In this document: positions 8,338 through 18,049 of the stretch, one piece after another
Position numbering within the stretch: the stretch's first letter is position 1
Layout: every line of letters starts with the position of its first letter
Source of the DNA: Bacillus sp. S/N-304-OC-R1
GTDB lineage: Bacteria; Bacillota; Bacilli; Bacillales; Cytobacillaceae
Length of the DNA stretch: 64,000 bases
Direction of reading: 5' to 3'
Assembly: GCF_019749375.1 (NCBI RefSeq)
Contig: NZ_JACWFE010000001.1
Location: 124,001 to 188,000 of the forward strand
Position numbers and translations under genes: made by a program
Notes under the pieces: model-generated
Told to the model about the DNA's origin: nothing
Database searches by the model: none
Seen by the model: the letters and a program-made list of their open reading frames with translations, nothing else

Positions 8338-9297
8338 ATGATTTCGTTATCTGATATAGTAGCAGCAAAAGAGAGAATAAAGGAAATAACATATGTAACT
8401 CCGATTTTGAAATCCGATCAGTTATCTCATATATGTGGCAATCAAATATTTTTGAAATCTGAGCATTTGCAAAAAACAGGTTCATTCAAAATTAGAGGAG
8501 CTGCAAATAAAGTAATTGGAGCTGTTCAAGAAGGAGCCCAATATGTTACCGCTGCTTCTTCCGGCAATCACGGACAAGCAGTTGCCTATATTGCAAATCA
8601 ATTCAATGTTCCAGCCACAATTGTCGTGCCGGAAGATATTAGCTACTGTAAAGAAAACGCAATAAAAGCCTACAATGGAAAAATAGAAAAATGCGGTACT
8701 ACCTCTGCAGAGAGACTGCCTAGAGCTAAGGAAATAGCAAATCAAGAGAACGGTGTTTACATTCCACCTTATGATGATCCTTTTATTATGGCTGGCCAAG
8801 GAACAATTGGACTTGAGATACTAGATCAGGTCCAAGATGCAGATGCAGTAATTGTTCCAATTGGAGGCGGCGGGCTTATTTCCGGCATCTTAACTGCCAT
8901 TAAGGAAAGCAAGCCAAGCATTAAAGTAATTGGTGTTGAGCCAGAGATCGCAAATGACACATTTCTTTCATTCCAAAATAAGCAGATTATATCGTTAACT
9001 GGAACGAATACAATTGCAGATGGATTAAGAACGAATCAGCCCGGGGATCTTACTTTTCCAGTATTACTGAAATATTTAGATGATATTGTTCTTGTCAGCG
9101 AAGATGAAATTCGGAAAGCATTTAGTTTCGTAATGGAAAGAATGAAACAGCTGATTGAGCCTTCAAGTGCAACAACGATTGCTACTGCCATGTTTGGTAA
9201 ATTGCCTTTACAAGGAAAAAAGGTGGTAACGGTTGTTTCCGGTGGAAATGTTGATCTTGATAAAATTTCTAATTTTATCGTAGATACACAAATATGA
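8338..9297 (+). CDS. Threonine/serine dehydratase (PLP, fold type II)
   Basis: A 319-residue PLP enzyme that lyses threonine (or serine) to 2-oxobutyrate (or pyruvate) and ammonia via an enamine. The PLP lysine lies in TGSFKIRGAANK (about 47-58), followed by SSGNHGQAVA and the phosphate-binding GGGGLISG loop (about 178-185). There is no C-terminal ACT regulatory domain, so it is a catabolic or racemase-like type rather than biosynthetic IlvA. It is cotranscribed with the RidA gene. Serine racemase cannot be excluded from sequence alone. Confidence 0.88.
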   Translation: MISLSDIVAAKERIKEITYVTPILKSDQLSHICGNQIFLKSEHLQKTGSFKIRGAANKVIGAVQEGAQYVTAASSGNHGQAVAYIANQFNVPATIVVPEDISYCKENAIKAYNGKIEKCGTTSAERLPRAKEIANQENGVYIPPYDDPFIMAGQGTIGLEILDQVQDADAVIVPIGGGGLISGILTAIKESKPSIKVIGVEPEIANDTFLSFQNKQIISLTGTNTIADGLRTNQPGDLTFPVLLKYLDDIVLVSEDEIRKAFSFVMERMKQLIEPSSATTIATAMFGKLPLQGKKVVTVVSGGNVDLDKISNFIVDTQI

Positions 9298-9335
9298 TAT
9301 GATAGCAAAAAAACAGTAAGGGTGGCATATACTGT

Positions 9336-9668
9336 ATGAGAACTATTACACCAGCTGAATTGGCTGATAAACTAGCTAAAAATGAAGAGGTTACAGTCCT
9401 TGATGTCAGGTCTCCAGAGAAATATAACAGCTATCATATTGAAAGCGAACATATTCATAGCTTAAACATTGAGAAAACAGCTATTTTTGCGCTTCATGAT
9501 GACAATAATTACGGAAAAATTTCATCCTTACCGATGAATAAGGAGATCATTGTTACGTGTACAACAGGGAATTCGGCAAGGAAATGTGCGGATATTTTAT
9601 CTGCAAAAGGCTATGAAGTTACGTTACTATCAGGTGGAATTACTGCTTGGAAGGAAAACAATCAATAA
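9336..9668 (+). CDS. Rhodanese-like domain protein
   Basis: A single rhodanese domain of 110 residues. It contains VLDVRSPEKYNSYHIESEHI (about 21-40) and the catalytic loop VTCTTGNSARKCADIL, with Cys as predicted persulfide carrier and the usual CxxGxSA form. Likely sulfur transfer in the cytosol; the partner is unknown. It follows the dehydratase by 38 bases and ends at a strong terminator. Confidence 0.88.
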   Translation: MRTITPAELADKLAKNEEVTVLDVRSPEKYNSYHIESEHIHSLNIEKTAIFALHDDNNYGKISSLPMNKEIIVTCTTGNSARKCADILSAKGYEVTLLSGGITAWKENNQ

Positions 9669-9675
9669 TACAGTT

Positions 9676-9712
9676 AAGCAGCCATTTTTTTAGAAATGGC
9701 TGCTTTTATTTT
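9676..9712 (+). terminator. Terminator after rhodanese gene
   Basis: AAGCAGCCATTT (9676-9687) pairs perfectly with AAATGGCTGCTT (9693-9704), then T-rich. It closes the RidA-dehydratase-rhodanese unit. Confidence 0.9.
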
Positions 9713-9834
9713 TCTTCAAGCAATAGATTCACATAATAATATAAATAAACACAAATGAATACATCTTCAAACAAACAAAATAAAGATGAAGATAGGTACT
9801 TAGCACAGAGGCAAAAAGCAGAGGCGGAATCAAC

Positions 9835-10992
9835 CTATTCATCTCTATGTGAAATGGCTTTTTTCGTATTGGAAGCGAGTTCGAGTATTTCAAGAGATTT
9901 ACAATAGTCGTGTTTTATCTCTCCATCTATAGTTTCGTCCAGGTTTTGCATATAGTATATAACTTTCCAATCTTTATACCAGTCTCCCGTTTCAGCAGCA
10001 GAATGAGTCTGATCCTTCCAGGCAAATTCTAAGCAGGGACTATACACTCTTTCAGCACCAGGAAATAGCCTACAACCTTTTATACGCGGTTTTAAAATGC
10101 TACCTGGAGGACTCTCCATAACATTATTAAATAGATGTGGCCAATAATCTTTTCTCGAGCCTGTATGTGGATGTTGGTTAGCCCATTTCCTCATCACAAA
10201 TAATCGATCTTCTTGAGCAAACAAGATATTATATAATCTCTTCCCATTGAAAATTCGTTCGTGTAAGCTTTCAAAATGGTGAATAGTCTGACCAGCTAGT
10301 TTAATTTCGTCTTTTTCTTCATATGGAAAAATAATATGGGTTACTGACAAATAATCCTGAAGTTTAAATTGGAGTGTATTCACCACCATCTTTTTATAAT
10401 CCGGATTTCTAATTACTCTTTCTTCTATATACGATTGTTCATTAATAACAAGTGCCATAGTCAATAAATATGGATCTTTCTCATCCAAAAAGAAATTCCA
10501 CATTGCCTCCATAAAAACTGAAATATTTAGGTATGATAAAAGATGAAATAAACTTTTGCCGTATTTTAAGCTTTCCTCATACAGTAACAACTGCGGAAAA
10601 ACATCTTGAAAAATCAGCCAGTTTCCTCGCTCAAGAAAATTAAAAAATACTGCTGCCTCTTTTCGATTAAGTAATCGTGATAAAAGTTCGCCTTTTAAAT
10701 CTGTCATATTCCAGCCGGCATTACGTGATACCATATGAGCTAAAAAAGACCAATGAACTTCTGGAAACCGATTGTAATAATCAAGATACGCTTTTGTCCT
10801 AGTAATATTATTTGAGTTTAACAGACTTGTCTTATCATAAATCTCCTTTATCAATAACCTATCTTTATGGGAAAGATCTTCTTTTACAACAGTCTTACTA
10901 CTAATTTTCTTTAATTCCTGTTTTATTTTTATTAAAGAGCCTTGAAGCAGCTTCGGTTTCATAGGAATAAATTTACATAAGATGATCATCAC
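9835..10992 (-). CDS. DUF2515-like protein (YppC-like)
   Basis: A 385-residue, mostly helical, soluble protein. Blocks such as TRTKAYLDYYNRFPEVHWSF, HMVSRNAGWNMTDLKG (about 106-121) and the C-terminal RLFPGAERVYSPCLEFAW remind me of the DUF2515 family found in Bacillus (YppC). Function is unknown. The start is uncertain: GAGGTG abuts the first ATG pair at 10992/10989, leaving little spacing. The gene is divergent from the triterpene cyclase gene, with about 80 bases between them. Confidence 0.65.
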   Translation of the reverse strand: MMIILCKFIPMKPKLLQGSLIKIKQELKKISSKTVVKEDLSHKDRLLIKEIYDKTSLLNSNNITRTKAYLDYYNRFPEVHWSFLAHMVSRNAGWNMTDLKGELLSRLLNRKEAAVFFNFLERGNWLIFQDVFPQLLLYEESLKYGKSLFHLLSYLNISVFMEAMWNFFLDEKDPYLLTMALVINEQSYIEERVIRNPDYKKMVVNTLQFKLQDYLSVTHIIFPYEEKDEIKLAGQTIHHFESLHERIFNGKRLYNILFAQEDRLFVMRKWANQHPHTGSRKDYWPHLFNNVMESPPGSILKPRIKGCRLFPGAERVYSPCLEFAWKDQTHSAAETGDWYKDWKVIYYMQNLDETIDGEIKHDYCKSLEILELASNTKKAISHRDE

Positions 10993-11073
10993 CTCAATTA
11001 TGTGAATCCTCGAGTTTCTTGATGAATATGTATGGTTTAGTAAGGATCATTTTCAAAGAAAGGAATGAACATT

Positions 11074-12942
11074 ATGAAAAGGGAGATTGAAGATGGAATA
11101 AACGGGCTGATTGACATATTGAAACAGGACCAGAACAAGGACGGAACATGGAGATATCCTTTTGAAACAGGAATAATCACTGATTGCTATATGATTATTT
11201 TATTAAGGACATTAGAAATAAATGATGAAAAATTAATTTCGGAGCTTTCGGATCGAATCATAAGCAGACAGGGAAAGAATGGTGCATGGAAACTATATTT
11301 TGATGAAGTGGAGGGAAATGTGAGTGCTACTTTAGAAGCTTACTATGCTTTACTTTATGCAGGGAAATTTCAGGAAACGGACGATCGTCTGCAACTTGCA
11401 AAGGAATTTATCTTAAAAAATGGCGGTATCGATCACGCTCATATGTTTACTAAAATCATGCTTGCTATAACAGGCCAAATTAAATGGCCATCCTTTTTTC
11501 CCCTTCCAATTGAAATGATATTGCTCCCACTCTCATTCCCAATAAACTTTTATTCATTCCCTGAATTCGGAAGGGTGAACCTTGCTCCCGTTATGATTTT
11601 GGCAGATCGGAAGTTTCAGCTTAAAACTAGCAAAAGCCCAAATCTAACTCAATTACTGCTAAAAAAAACTGCTTTTGAAAGAGAAGAGTTTGAATGGCGA
11701 TCTCTCTTTTCAAGTATAGAAACCGCCATAAAAGGGTTAATTGGGCTGCCAAGTCAGATTCATAAGCAAGCTACAGAGCAAACAAAACAATATATGCTTA
11801 ACCGGATTGAACGGGACGGGACCTTTTACGGGTATTTTAGTTCTACTTTTCTAATGATTTTTGCTTTATTATCACTTGGATATTCAAAAGATCATGCGAT
11901 CATTAAAAAGGCAATAAGCGGACTATATAGTATGAAATGTGAGATCGATGGCCATCCTCACATGCAATACACAACTGCAACAGTATGGAATACATCATTA
12001 ATCAATTATGCTCTGCAAGAAGCAGGCGTTTCCTACCTTGATCCGATGATCATGAAGGCAAATACTTATTTACTTAAGAGGCAGCAATATAAATACGGTG
12101 ACTGGGTAATGCATAATCCTTCAAGTTCTCCGGGTGGATGGGGTTTTGCTGATAAGAATACGATGCATCCAGATACGGATGATACTTCCGCTTCTTTAAG
12201 GTCCATTGCAAATATTGTTTTAACAAATCCGGACTTTCGCCATTCATGGGAAAAAGGGATTCAATGGCTATTATCGATGCAAAACAATGATGGCGGCTGG
12301 GCAGCATTTGAACGAAATACAAACAGCTCAATTATCAAACTTCTTCCCATTGAAAAAGCCAAATATATGCTAACTGATCCTTCTTCAGCAGATTTGACAG
12401 GACGAACTCTTGAATTTATAGGGAAGTTTACAAACCTGCCTAAGAATCATTCTATCATTCAAAGAGGTATTAAATGGCTTCTAAAGCAGCAAGAGAATAA
12501 TGGATCTTGGTATGGAAAATGGGGAATTTGCTACATCTATGGAACTTGGGGAGCTTTAACAGGTCTTAGAGCATGCGGTATTCAGTCAAATCAGCCATCT
12601 ATTGTAAAAGGGGCAAAGTGGCTAAATGGCATCCAAAATCAAGATGGGAGCTGGGGAGAGTCGTGTAAAAGCGATAGTATGGAAGTGTACATTCCATTGG
12701 AATCTAGTACATTAACTCATACTGCATGGGCTGTCGATGCTCTAATTTCGGTATATGATCAGCCAACAAAAGAGATCCAAAATGGAATTAAGTTTTTAGT
12801 AAAAAATTTATTGAATGATGAATGGACTACAGATTATCCTGCAGGTCAAGGAATGGCAGGAAATTTTTATATCCATTACCACAGCTACCGCTATATTTTC
12901 CCTCTATTAGCACTTGCACATTACAGAAAAAAGTACCTTTAA
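11074..12942 (+). CDS. sqhC: Squalene-hopene cyclase family triterpene cyclase
   Basis: A membrane-associated class II terpene cyclase that would cyclise squalene or a related C30-C35 polyprenyl chain to hopanoid- or sporulene-like lipids. The acid motif DTDDTSAS (DxDD-type, around residue 365) is intact, and several QW repeats are visible, for example WLLSMQNNDGGW and WLNGIQNQDGSWGE. The length of about 622 residues suits Bacillus SqhC. ATG at 11074 has AAAGGA 9 bases upstream; the ATG at 11065 abuts that site. Sporulating bacilli use this family for sporulenes, which fits the host. Confidence 0.92.
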   Translation: MKREIEDGINGLIDILKQDQNKDGTWRYPFETGIITDCYMIILLRTLEINDEKLISELSDRIISRQGKNGAWKLYFDEVEGNVSATLEAYYALLYAGKFQETDDRLQLAKEFILKNGGIDHAHMFTKIMLAITGQIKWPSFFPLPIEMILLPLSFPINFYSFPEFGRVNLAPVMILADRKFQLKTSKSPNLTQLLLKKTAFEREEFEWRSLFSSIETAIKGLIGLPSQIHKQATEQTKQYMLNRIERDGTFYGYFSSTFLMIFALLSLGYSKDHAIIKKAISGLYSMKCEIDGHPHMQYTTATVWNTSLINYALQEAGVSYLDPMIMKANTYLLKRQQYKYGDWVMHNPSSSPGGWGFADKNTMHPDTDDTSASLRSIANIVLTNPDFRHSWEKGIQWLLSMQNNDGGWAAFERNTNSSIIKLLPIEKAKYMLTDPSSADLTGRTLEFIGKFTNLPKNHSIIQRGIKWLLKQQENNGSWYGKWGICYIYGTWGALTGLRACGIQSNQPSIVKGAKWLNGIQNQDGSWGESCKSDSMEVYIPLESSTLTHTAWAVDALISVYDQPTKEIQNGIKFLVKNLLNDEWTTDYPAGQGMAGNFYIHYHSYRYIFPLLALAHYRKKYL

Positions 12943-13023
12943 AAGAAATATAGTTATCAATATGAATTAGTTCTTTCCGCCTATTAGACGGAATTTTACA
13001 ATTTTTTACTCAATATAAACCAG

Positions 13024-13060
13024 AATAATGGTAAAATAGGCAATATTACCATTATTTTTT
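13024..13060 (+). terminator. Perfect hairpin followed by T-run, between sqhC and next operon
   Basis: AATAATGGTAA (13024-13034) pairs perfectly with TTACCATTATT (13046-13056), then six T in all. This looks like the sqhC terminator, yet it ends only 25 bases before the start of the next gene and contains a possible extended -10 (TGG TAAAAT). It could instead be an operator or attenuator for that gene. Confidence 0.65.
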
Positions 13061-13084
13061 GAAAACTTCGGGGGGATAAAAGAC

Positions 13085-13993
13085 TTGAATACTATGTTTA
13101 ATAAACCAAAAGGATTTAGTCAAATATTGGATCATACCTTTAGTTTAAGTAAAAATCGGTTTAAGGAATTTTTTATGATTCTGCTTATTTTAATGGGGCC
13201 AATTTACTTACTACAAGCGTTGATTCAACTTTTATCTGGAGTTAGTTTTTTTCAGGAGCTCGGAAGCGGGAGTACATGGTACGAAAAGGTTCTGTCAGGC
13301 GTGATAGACTCAGAAGCCGCAGTTCCAAGTTTTGGAGCGAGCATTGGAATGTTCTTTGTTGGACTTTTAAGTTTTATTTTGCTGCCTGTTGCTGAAGCTG
13401 CGATCTTGTTTGCCATTAATAGTATCCGGAATAACGAAGAATTCACAGTCGGTTCTGTTATTCGACAAGCGTTTTCTAGATTTTGGCCAATTATTGGCAG
13501 CAGTATATTGTATGGGCTAATTATTTTCGGATTAATGATTGTCCCGGTTTTTTTCATAAGCTTAATAGGTATAAGCGGCTCTATGATTCATCCCGCTATT
13601 GGCATCATCTTATCAATCCTTTTCCTGCTAGGATTTGCAGTTGGAATTGGCTATTTATTAACACGATGGAGTTTTTATTTTGCCTCTGTCGTACTGGAAC
13701 GAGAATCTCCAGGTTTTACAAATAGCTGGAGGCTTACATCAAAGCGGACCTGGATTCTAATGGGGCTATATATTTTGTTCTTTTTCATTATATCCTGCAT
13801 AAGTTTTGCGATTGAAATGACGTTTGGGATTTTCCTCGGAAACAGTGTTCTTTTGTCTATTATCGTAAACATTGCAAGCTTATTTACGTCAATGATTCTG
13901 GCTGTTGGATATGGAGTCATGTATTTTGACCTGAAAATAAGACATGATGCGGATGACCTTAAGGAAATGATTGATGACTATCATGCCTTTTAA
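13085..13993 (+). CDS. Multi-pass membrane protein of the MoxR/DUF58 cluster
   Basis: A 302-residue protein with about six hydrophobic stretches and a repeated pattern of charged loops. I recognise no enzyme motif. The start is TTG at 13085 (G-run 9 bases upstream); the in-frame ATG at 13094 is farther from it. It opens a five-gene run with DUF4129, DUF4350, MoxR and DUF58 genes, a conserved Bacillus arrangement. A role as membrane partner of that system is inferred. Confidence 0.7.
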   Translation: MNTMFNKPKGFSQILDHTFSLSKNRFKEFFMILLILMGPIYLLQALIQLLSGVSFFQELGSGSTWYEKVLSGVIDSEAAVPSFGASIGMFFVGLLSFILLPVAEAAILFAINSIRNNEEFTVGSVIRQAFSRFWPIIGSSILYGLIIFGLMIVPVFFISLIGISGSMIHPAIGIILSILFLLGFAVGIGYLLTRWSFYFASVVLERESPGFTNSWRLTSKRTWILMGLYILFFFIISCISFAIEMTFGIFLGNSVLLSIIVNIASLFTSMILAVGYGVMYFDLKIRHDADDLKEMIDDYHAF

Positions 13994-14017
13994 TATATTA
14001 AAGTCTGGTGATCGCCT

Positions 14018-14659
14018 ATGTTAGATAAGGAATTAGCACAAGAAGAGCTTCAAAAAATTTTAGAAGGTAATGAATATCGAGTTTATTATGATCAATCTCA
14101 AAATCTATTTCAACTATGGTGGAAAGAAGCGAAAAAGTGGATTTCTGATAGACTATCAAATCTTTTTCCTTCTTTTGAACCGAGCGGGAATGTCTCTAGT
14201 TTTATATTAATTGTTATGATCATTATCATTATAGCTCTGCTCGGATTCGTACTATTTTTCACCCTAAGAAATAGGATGAGAAATCGGCTGCTGCGCAATA
14301 ACAATCCACTTCAATCCAACATAGAGTTAAATTGGACATATCATCAGCATATGAATGAAGCGGAGAAACAAGAGTTATTAGGAAACTACAACCTTTCTAC
14401 CCGGCATATGTTTCTCGCATTACTCCTTTATTTTCATGAAAAAGAATGGCTTGAAGCTAGAATTTGGAAAACAAATTGGGAGTATTATGATGAGCTTCAG
14501 AAAGTAAATTCAAGGTGGGCAGATCAATTTTTCTATCTTGCTTATCTGTTTGATGAAGCTACATATGGAGAGCGGAACATTAATAAAGAGGAATACAGCC
14601 GGTTTAAAAAAGAGGCGATGTTCTGGATATCGGATCAAAATGTTTCGCTTGATGGGTAA
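14018..14659 (+). CDS. DUF4129 domain protein
   Basis: 213 residues with one central membrane segment (about 65-88). A cytosolic C-terminal part starts with EAEKQELLGNYNLSTRHMFL and continues with LLYFHEKEWLEARIWKTNWE, as in DUF4129 proteins that accompany MoxR/DUF58 genes and transglutaminase-like membrane proteins. Function is not established. It lies between the multi-pass protein and the DUF4350 gene with small gaps. Confidence 0.75.
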   Translation: MLDKELAQEELQKILEGNEYRVYYDQSQNLFQLWWKEAKKWISDRLSNLFPSFEPSGNVSSFILIVMIIIIIALLGFVLFFTLRNRMRNRLLRNNNPLQSNIELNWTYHQHMNEAEKQELLGNYNLSTRHMFLALLLYFHEKEWLEARIWKTNWEYYDELQKVNSRWADQFFYLAYLFDEATYGERNINKEEYSRFKKEAMFWISDQNVSLDG

Positions 14660-14674
14660 AGGAGGGAATTCAAT

Positions 14675-15814
14675 TTGCTGAATATGATATCGAAGGGAAA
14701 AGCCTGGATTTCTCTGCCAATCCTACTTAGTGCATTTATCTTCATAAGCTATGTTTCTTACTCACCTAAGCCTACACAATATCCGAGCTACACGATTGAA
14801 TCTCCTTCCCCAACCGGAATAAAGGCATTATATACGTATTTAGGAAAAGAAAAGAACGTTAAAAAATGGTCTCATCCACCCAATCTTTTAGGAAAAACTA
14901 AAGAGAGAGAATTATTAATCATGGCTGAACCATTGTTTATGCCTAAGAGTGAAGAAATGCAAGCATATTTAAAGTTTATGGAAGCGGGAAATGTCATATT
15001 ATTATTGAAAAAGAACCCCAAAGACTTCTTCAGCATAAACACGATTCCAATACTAGCTAATCATTCACCGGATGATGCTGTAACTATAACAAGCGGTGAC
15101 GGGAAAAGTTATCTTGCAAAAACAAGCTCACTCTTTCGTCTTAAGGCAAATAAAGAAGATACTGTCCTACTTTCAAATAAAGAGGGAATCATTGCATTAA
15201 AGAGGACATTTGGCGAGGGACAATTAATTGTATCTACCGCCCCTGAATGGATAACGAATGAAAACATTACAGTCTATAATCATACTAATCTTCTTTTTTC
15301 ACTGCTTAATGAAGAGAAACCTACAACGATATTATTTGATGTATACATACATGGCGGTGAGAACGCTGGAAAATGGACTGACCTCTACCCGAGATGGTTC
15401 TTACTATTAGTGCTTCAAGGAATTATTATAATGATCCTGCTTCTTTGGCGAAATGGTAAGCGTTTTGGGCCAATTTATATAACAAGAGAAGAGACTGTCC
15501 GGTTCAGTGATGAAAGAATTCGTGCTTTGGCATTTTTGTATATTCGAAGCAGAAGTTATCAAGAATCAATAAAAACTCAATCCGATTATGTGAAGATGCT
15601 TATGCAGGAAAAGTGGGGAATTCCATTTAACAAAGGGTGGCTTGATCTTTCGGATCTATTACTTCAAAAATGGAGGAATAACTCGCAGAAGGATATTCAA
15701 GCTTTTCTAAAAGGTCTGACAATCACATTAACGAAAGATAAAATAACTAAGCAGGAGTACTTGCTATGGTCGAAAAAACTTGAACGTTTAAGGAAAGAGG
15801 TAGAGAAGAAATGA
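14675..15814 (+). CDS. DUF4350 domain membrane protein
   Basis: 379 residues: an N-terminal membrane anchor (about 11-28), an extracellular domain beginning SPSPTGIKALYTYLGKEKN typical of DUF4350, a second membrane segment around 245-262, and a cytosolic tail. TTG start at 14675 with AAGGAGGG upstream. The stop overlaps the MoxR ATPase start (ATGA). It is a standard partner of MoxR/DUF58 genes; the biochemical role is unknown. Confidence 0.78.
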   Translation: MLNMISKGKAWISLPILLSAFIFISYVSYSPKPTQYPSYTIESPSPTGIKALYTYLGKEKNVKKWSHPPNLLGKTKERELLIMAEPLFMPKSEEMQAYLKFMEAGNVILLLKKNPKDFFSINTIPILANHSPDDAVTITSGDGKSYLAKTSSLFRLKANKEDTVLLSNKEGIIALKRTFGEGQLIVSTAPEWITNENITVYNHTNLLFSLLNEEKPTTILFDVYIHGGENAGKWTDLYPRWFLLLVLQGIIIMILLLWRNGKRFGPIYITREETVRFSDERIRALAFLYIRSRSYQESIKTQSDYVKMLMQEKWGIPFNKGWLDLSDLLLQKWRNNSQKDIQAFLKGLTITLTKDKITKQEYLLWSKKLERLRKEVEKK

Positions 15815-16740
15815 GGACAGAATTATCATCCTTATTGGAAAAGTATGAAGAACGTATTTTAGGACAGAAAACAAACCTTAGGTTGCTTTTATCAGCTATT
15901 CTTGCGGGTGGCCATGTATTGATTGAAGGAGTTCCCGGCACCGGAAAAACACAAATGGTAAGATCGCTTGCCAATCTTCTGGGTGGCAGTTTTAATCGAA
16001 TTCAATTCACACCAGATCTGTTGCCAAGTGATATTACGGGCAGCACCATTTACAACATGAAAGAAAGCAGTTTTCAAACACTTAAAGGCCCAGTATTTAC
16101 TAATATTCTATTAGCTGATGAAATAAATAGAACCCCAGCCAAGACTCAGGCTGCCCTACTAGAAGCAATGGAGGAAAAGCAGGTCACCATTCAAGGGGAA
16201 ACGTACTCTCTTCCAGAAATGTTTTTTGTTGTAGCAACTCAAAATCCGATAGAGTTTGAAGGGACGTATCCATTGCCAGAGGCACAGCAAGACCGATTTT
16301 TATTCAAGCTGAATATTGACTTTCCAGCTTTTGAAGACGAAAAAAATGTATTGAAGAAAGTAATCGAAAATAGCTTTGAACTTCAAAATATTACACCAAT
16401 AATGGAAATGGATACTTTTCTAGCGATAAAAAAAGAGATTCAAAACTCAACAATCGGTGATGGAGTGTTGGACTATATCATGAATATCGTAAGAAAAACA
16501 CGCGATTCAGAGTCCATTCGCTTTGGTGCGAGTACCAGAGCAGCGATTTCAATTGGGAGAGCCGCACAAGCTTGGGCATATCTCGCAGGAAGAGATTATG
16601 TCACACCAGATGATGTAAAAATGGTAGCAAAATCAGCTTTAAGACATAGAATTCAGTTATCTCCGCATATAGAATTGGAGGGAGTGACCGGTGACCAAAT
16701 TATTGAAGAGCTTGTGGGGTCGATTCCTGTTCCAAGATAG
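15811..16740 (+). CDS. MoxR-family AAA+ ATPase
   Basis: A 309-residue ATPase of the MoxR type, thought to act as a chaperone for membrane or metal-dependent complexes. Walker A EGVPGTGKTQ (about 39-48), Walker B ILLADEINRTPAKTQAALLE (about 100-119), sensor VVATQNPIEFEGTYPLPEAQ and sensor 2 region GASTRAAI are all present. Coupled to the upstream gene by an ATGA overlap and to the DUF58 gene by a 50-base overlap. Confidence 0.92.
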   Translation: MRTELSSLLEKYEERILGQKTNLRLLLSAILAGGHVLIEGVPGTGKTQMVRSLANLLGGSFNRIQFTPDLLPSDITGSTIYNMKESSFQTLKGPVFTNILLADEINRTPAKTQAALLEAMEEKQVTIQGETYSLPEMFFVVATQNPIEFEGTYPLPEAQQDRFLFKLNIDFPAFEDEKNVLKKVIENSFELQNITPIMEMDTFLAIKKEIQNSTIGDGVLDYIMNIVRKTRDSESIRFGASTRAAISIGRAAQAWAYLAGRDYVTPDDVKMVAKSALRHRIQLSPHIELEGVTGDQIIEELVGSIPVPR

Positions 16741-18049
16741 AGGAATATTGCCTGCAAATCGATTACTAGTTCTTTTTAGCATCATATCCATTTTATTATT
16801 GGCAAGTTCCTTTTTCTCACTTTCCTGGACACTGGTAATTTCTATTAATCTATTTGTTTTTTCTATTAGTCTGCTGGATTTATTGCTTTCTCCAGGAAAA
16901 AGACAAATTCAATTAAATCGAATATTTCCTGAAGAAATGGAAAGAGGAGTTACATATCCGATTACAATTGAAATGACTAATTCATCAAAATATCCAATGC
17001 AATTTCGCTTAGTTGACGAAGTTCCGCAAATTTTCGACAGACCCTTTCCTTATCATGGCAGCGTTCCAAGGAATTCAACTGTTACAGCAGCTTATGAAAC
17101 AGCGGCAAGAGTCCGAGGAAAATATGAAATAACGAAGCTTTACTTCCGGTACAAAAGTTCACTTGGTTTGTGGGAAAAGCAAATCACCTACGGGCTACCT
17201 CAATCTGTAAAGGTAATTCCAGATTTAACTGAGACGAAAAGATATTTGGAAAATGCACAAGCATTTTTATTATATGAGGGGTTAAAGATTCGAAAACAGC
17301 AAAGCGGGTTAGGTGACTTTGCCAAAATAAGAAGCTATGTCGTCGGGGATGATCCGAGAAAAATTAATTGGCGACAAAGTGCTAAGCTTCGCGAATTAAT
17401 GACGAACGAAAACGAACCAGAGCATGGGAAATATATTACGCTATTAATCGACTGTGGAAGAATGATGGGTGCGGAGCTGACAAAAGGGAACAGGCTTGAA
17501 AAATCACTTGAAGCCGCAATAACAGTAGCAGCAGCCGCTCTTCAAAAAGGAGATCATGTATCTGTACTCGCTTTCTCTAAGGAAGTCAAAGTGTTTGTTC
17601 CCCCTGGCAAGGGGATGTCTCATCTGCAAACAATTGTTCAAGCAATTTATGATCTTCAGGTGGATGCAGCTGAATCTAATTATGCTGCCGTCCTTCATTA
17701 TTTGGAAACAATGCAGAAAAAACGGAGCCTTCTATTATTATTTAGTGATGTTGCCACCTTCCTTCATGAGGAAACTGCGCTTGCATACTTAAAAAGGCTT
17801 AGAAGGCGCCATTTATTCTTAATCATCGGTATTGAGGATATGACACTTTTAAAAACAGTACAAAAAGAACCCGTTCGAATACAAGATGCCATGGTTAAAA
17901 GTATGGCTCAGCAGCAGATTTTATTAAAGAAGAGTCAGAAGGCAAAATGGGAAAAGCAAGGCCTCCTTATGGTAGAGGCCCTCGAGGAAAAGCTTGCTGT
18001 GACTGCAGTTTCTCATTATATCGATATTATGAATCGAAATCTGTTATAG
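16691..18049 (+). CDS. DUF58 domain protein (MoxR partner)
   Basis: 452 residues: two N-terminal membrane segments (about 22-66), then a soluble region with the DUF58 signature VGDDPRKINWRQSAKL (about 220-235) and a von Willebrand A-like C-terminal half (TLLIDCGRMMG). GTG start at 16691 with GGAGGG upstream, placing the first 50 bases inside the ATPase gene. DUF58 proteins are regular MoxR partners. Its 3' end overlaps the convergent SpoIIM-like gene by 23 bases. Confidence 0.88.
   Translation: MTKLLKSLWGRFLFQDRGILPANRLLVLFSIISILLLASSFFSLSWTLVISINLFVFSISLLDLLLSPGKRQIQLNRIFPEEMERGVTYPITIEMTNSSKYPMQFRLVDEVPQIFDRPFPYHGSVPRNSTVTAAYETAARVRGKYEITKLYFRYKSSLGLWEKQITYGLPQSVKVIPDLTETKRYLENAQAFLLYEGLKIRKQQSGLGDFAKIRSYVVGDDPRKINWRQSAKLRELMTNENEPEHGKYITLLIDCGRMMGAELTKGNRLEKSLEAAITVAAAALQKGDHVSVLAFSKEVKVFVPPGKGMSHLQTIVQAIYDLQVDAAESNYAAVLHYLETMQKKRSLLLLFSDVATFLHEETALAYLKRLRRRHLFLIIGIEDMTLLKTVQKEPVRIQDAMVKSMAQQQILLKKSQKAKWEKQGLLMVEALEEKLAVTAVSHYIDIMNRNLL

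Noticed and set aside
8338-9297. Reading this PLP lyase as YgeX (diaminopropionate ammonia-lyase) of the purine pathway
   Set aside because: Its length and motifs fit threonine/serine dehydratase, it is over 35 kb from the purine genes, and it pairs with RidA.
9756-9908. 50-codon frame on + between rhodanese and DUF2515 genes
   Set aside because: No ribosome site, and the latter part is antisense to the DUF2515-like gene.
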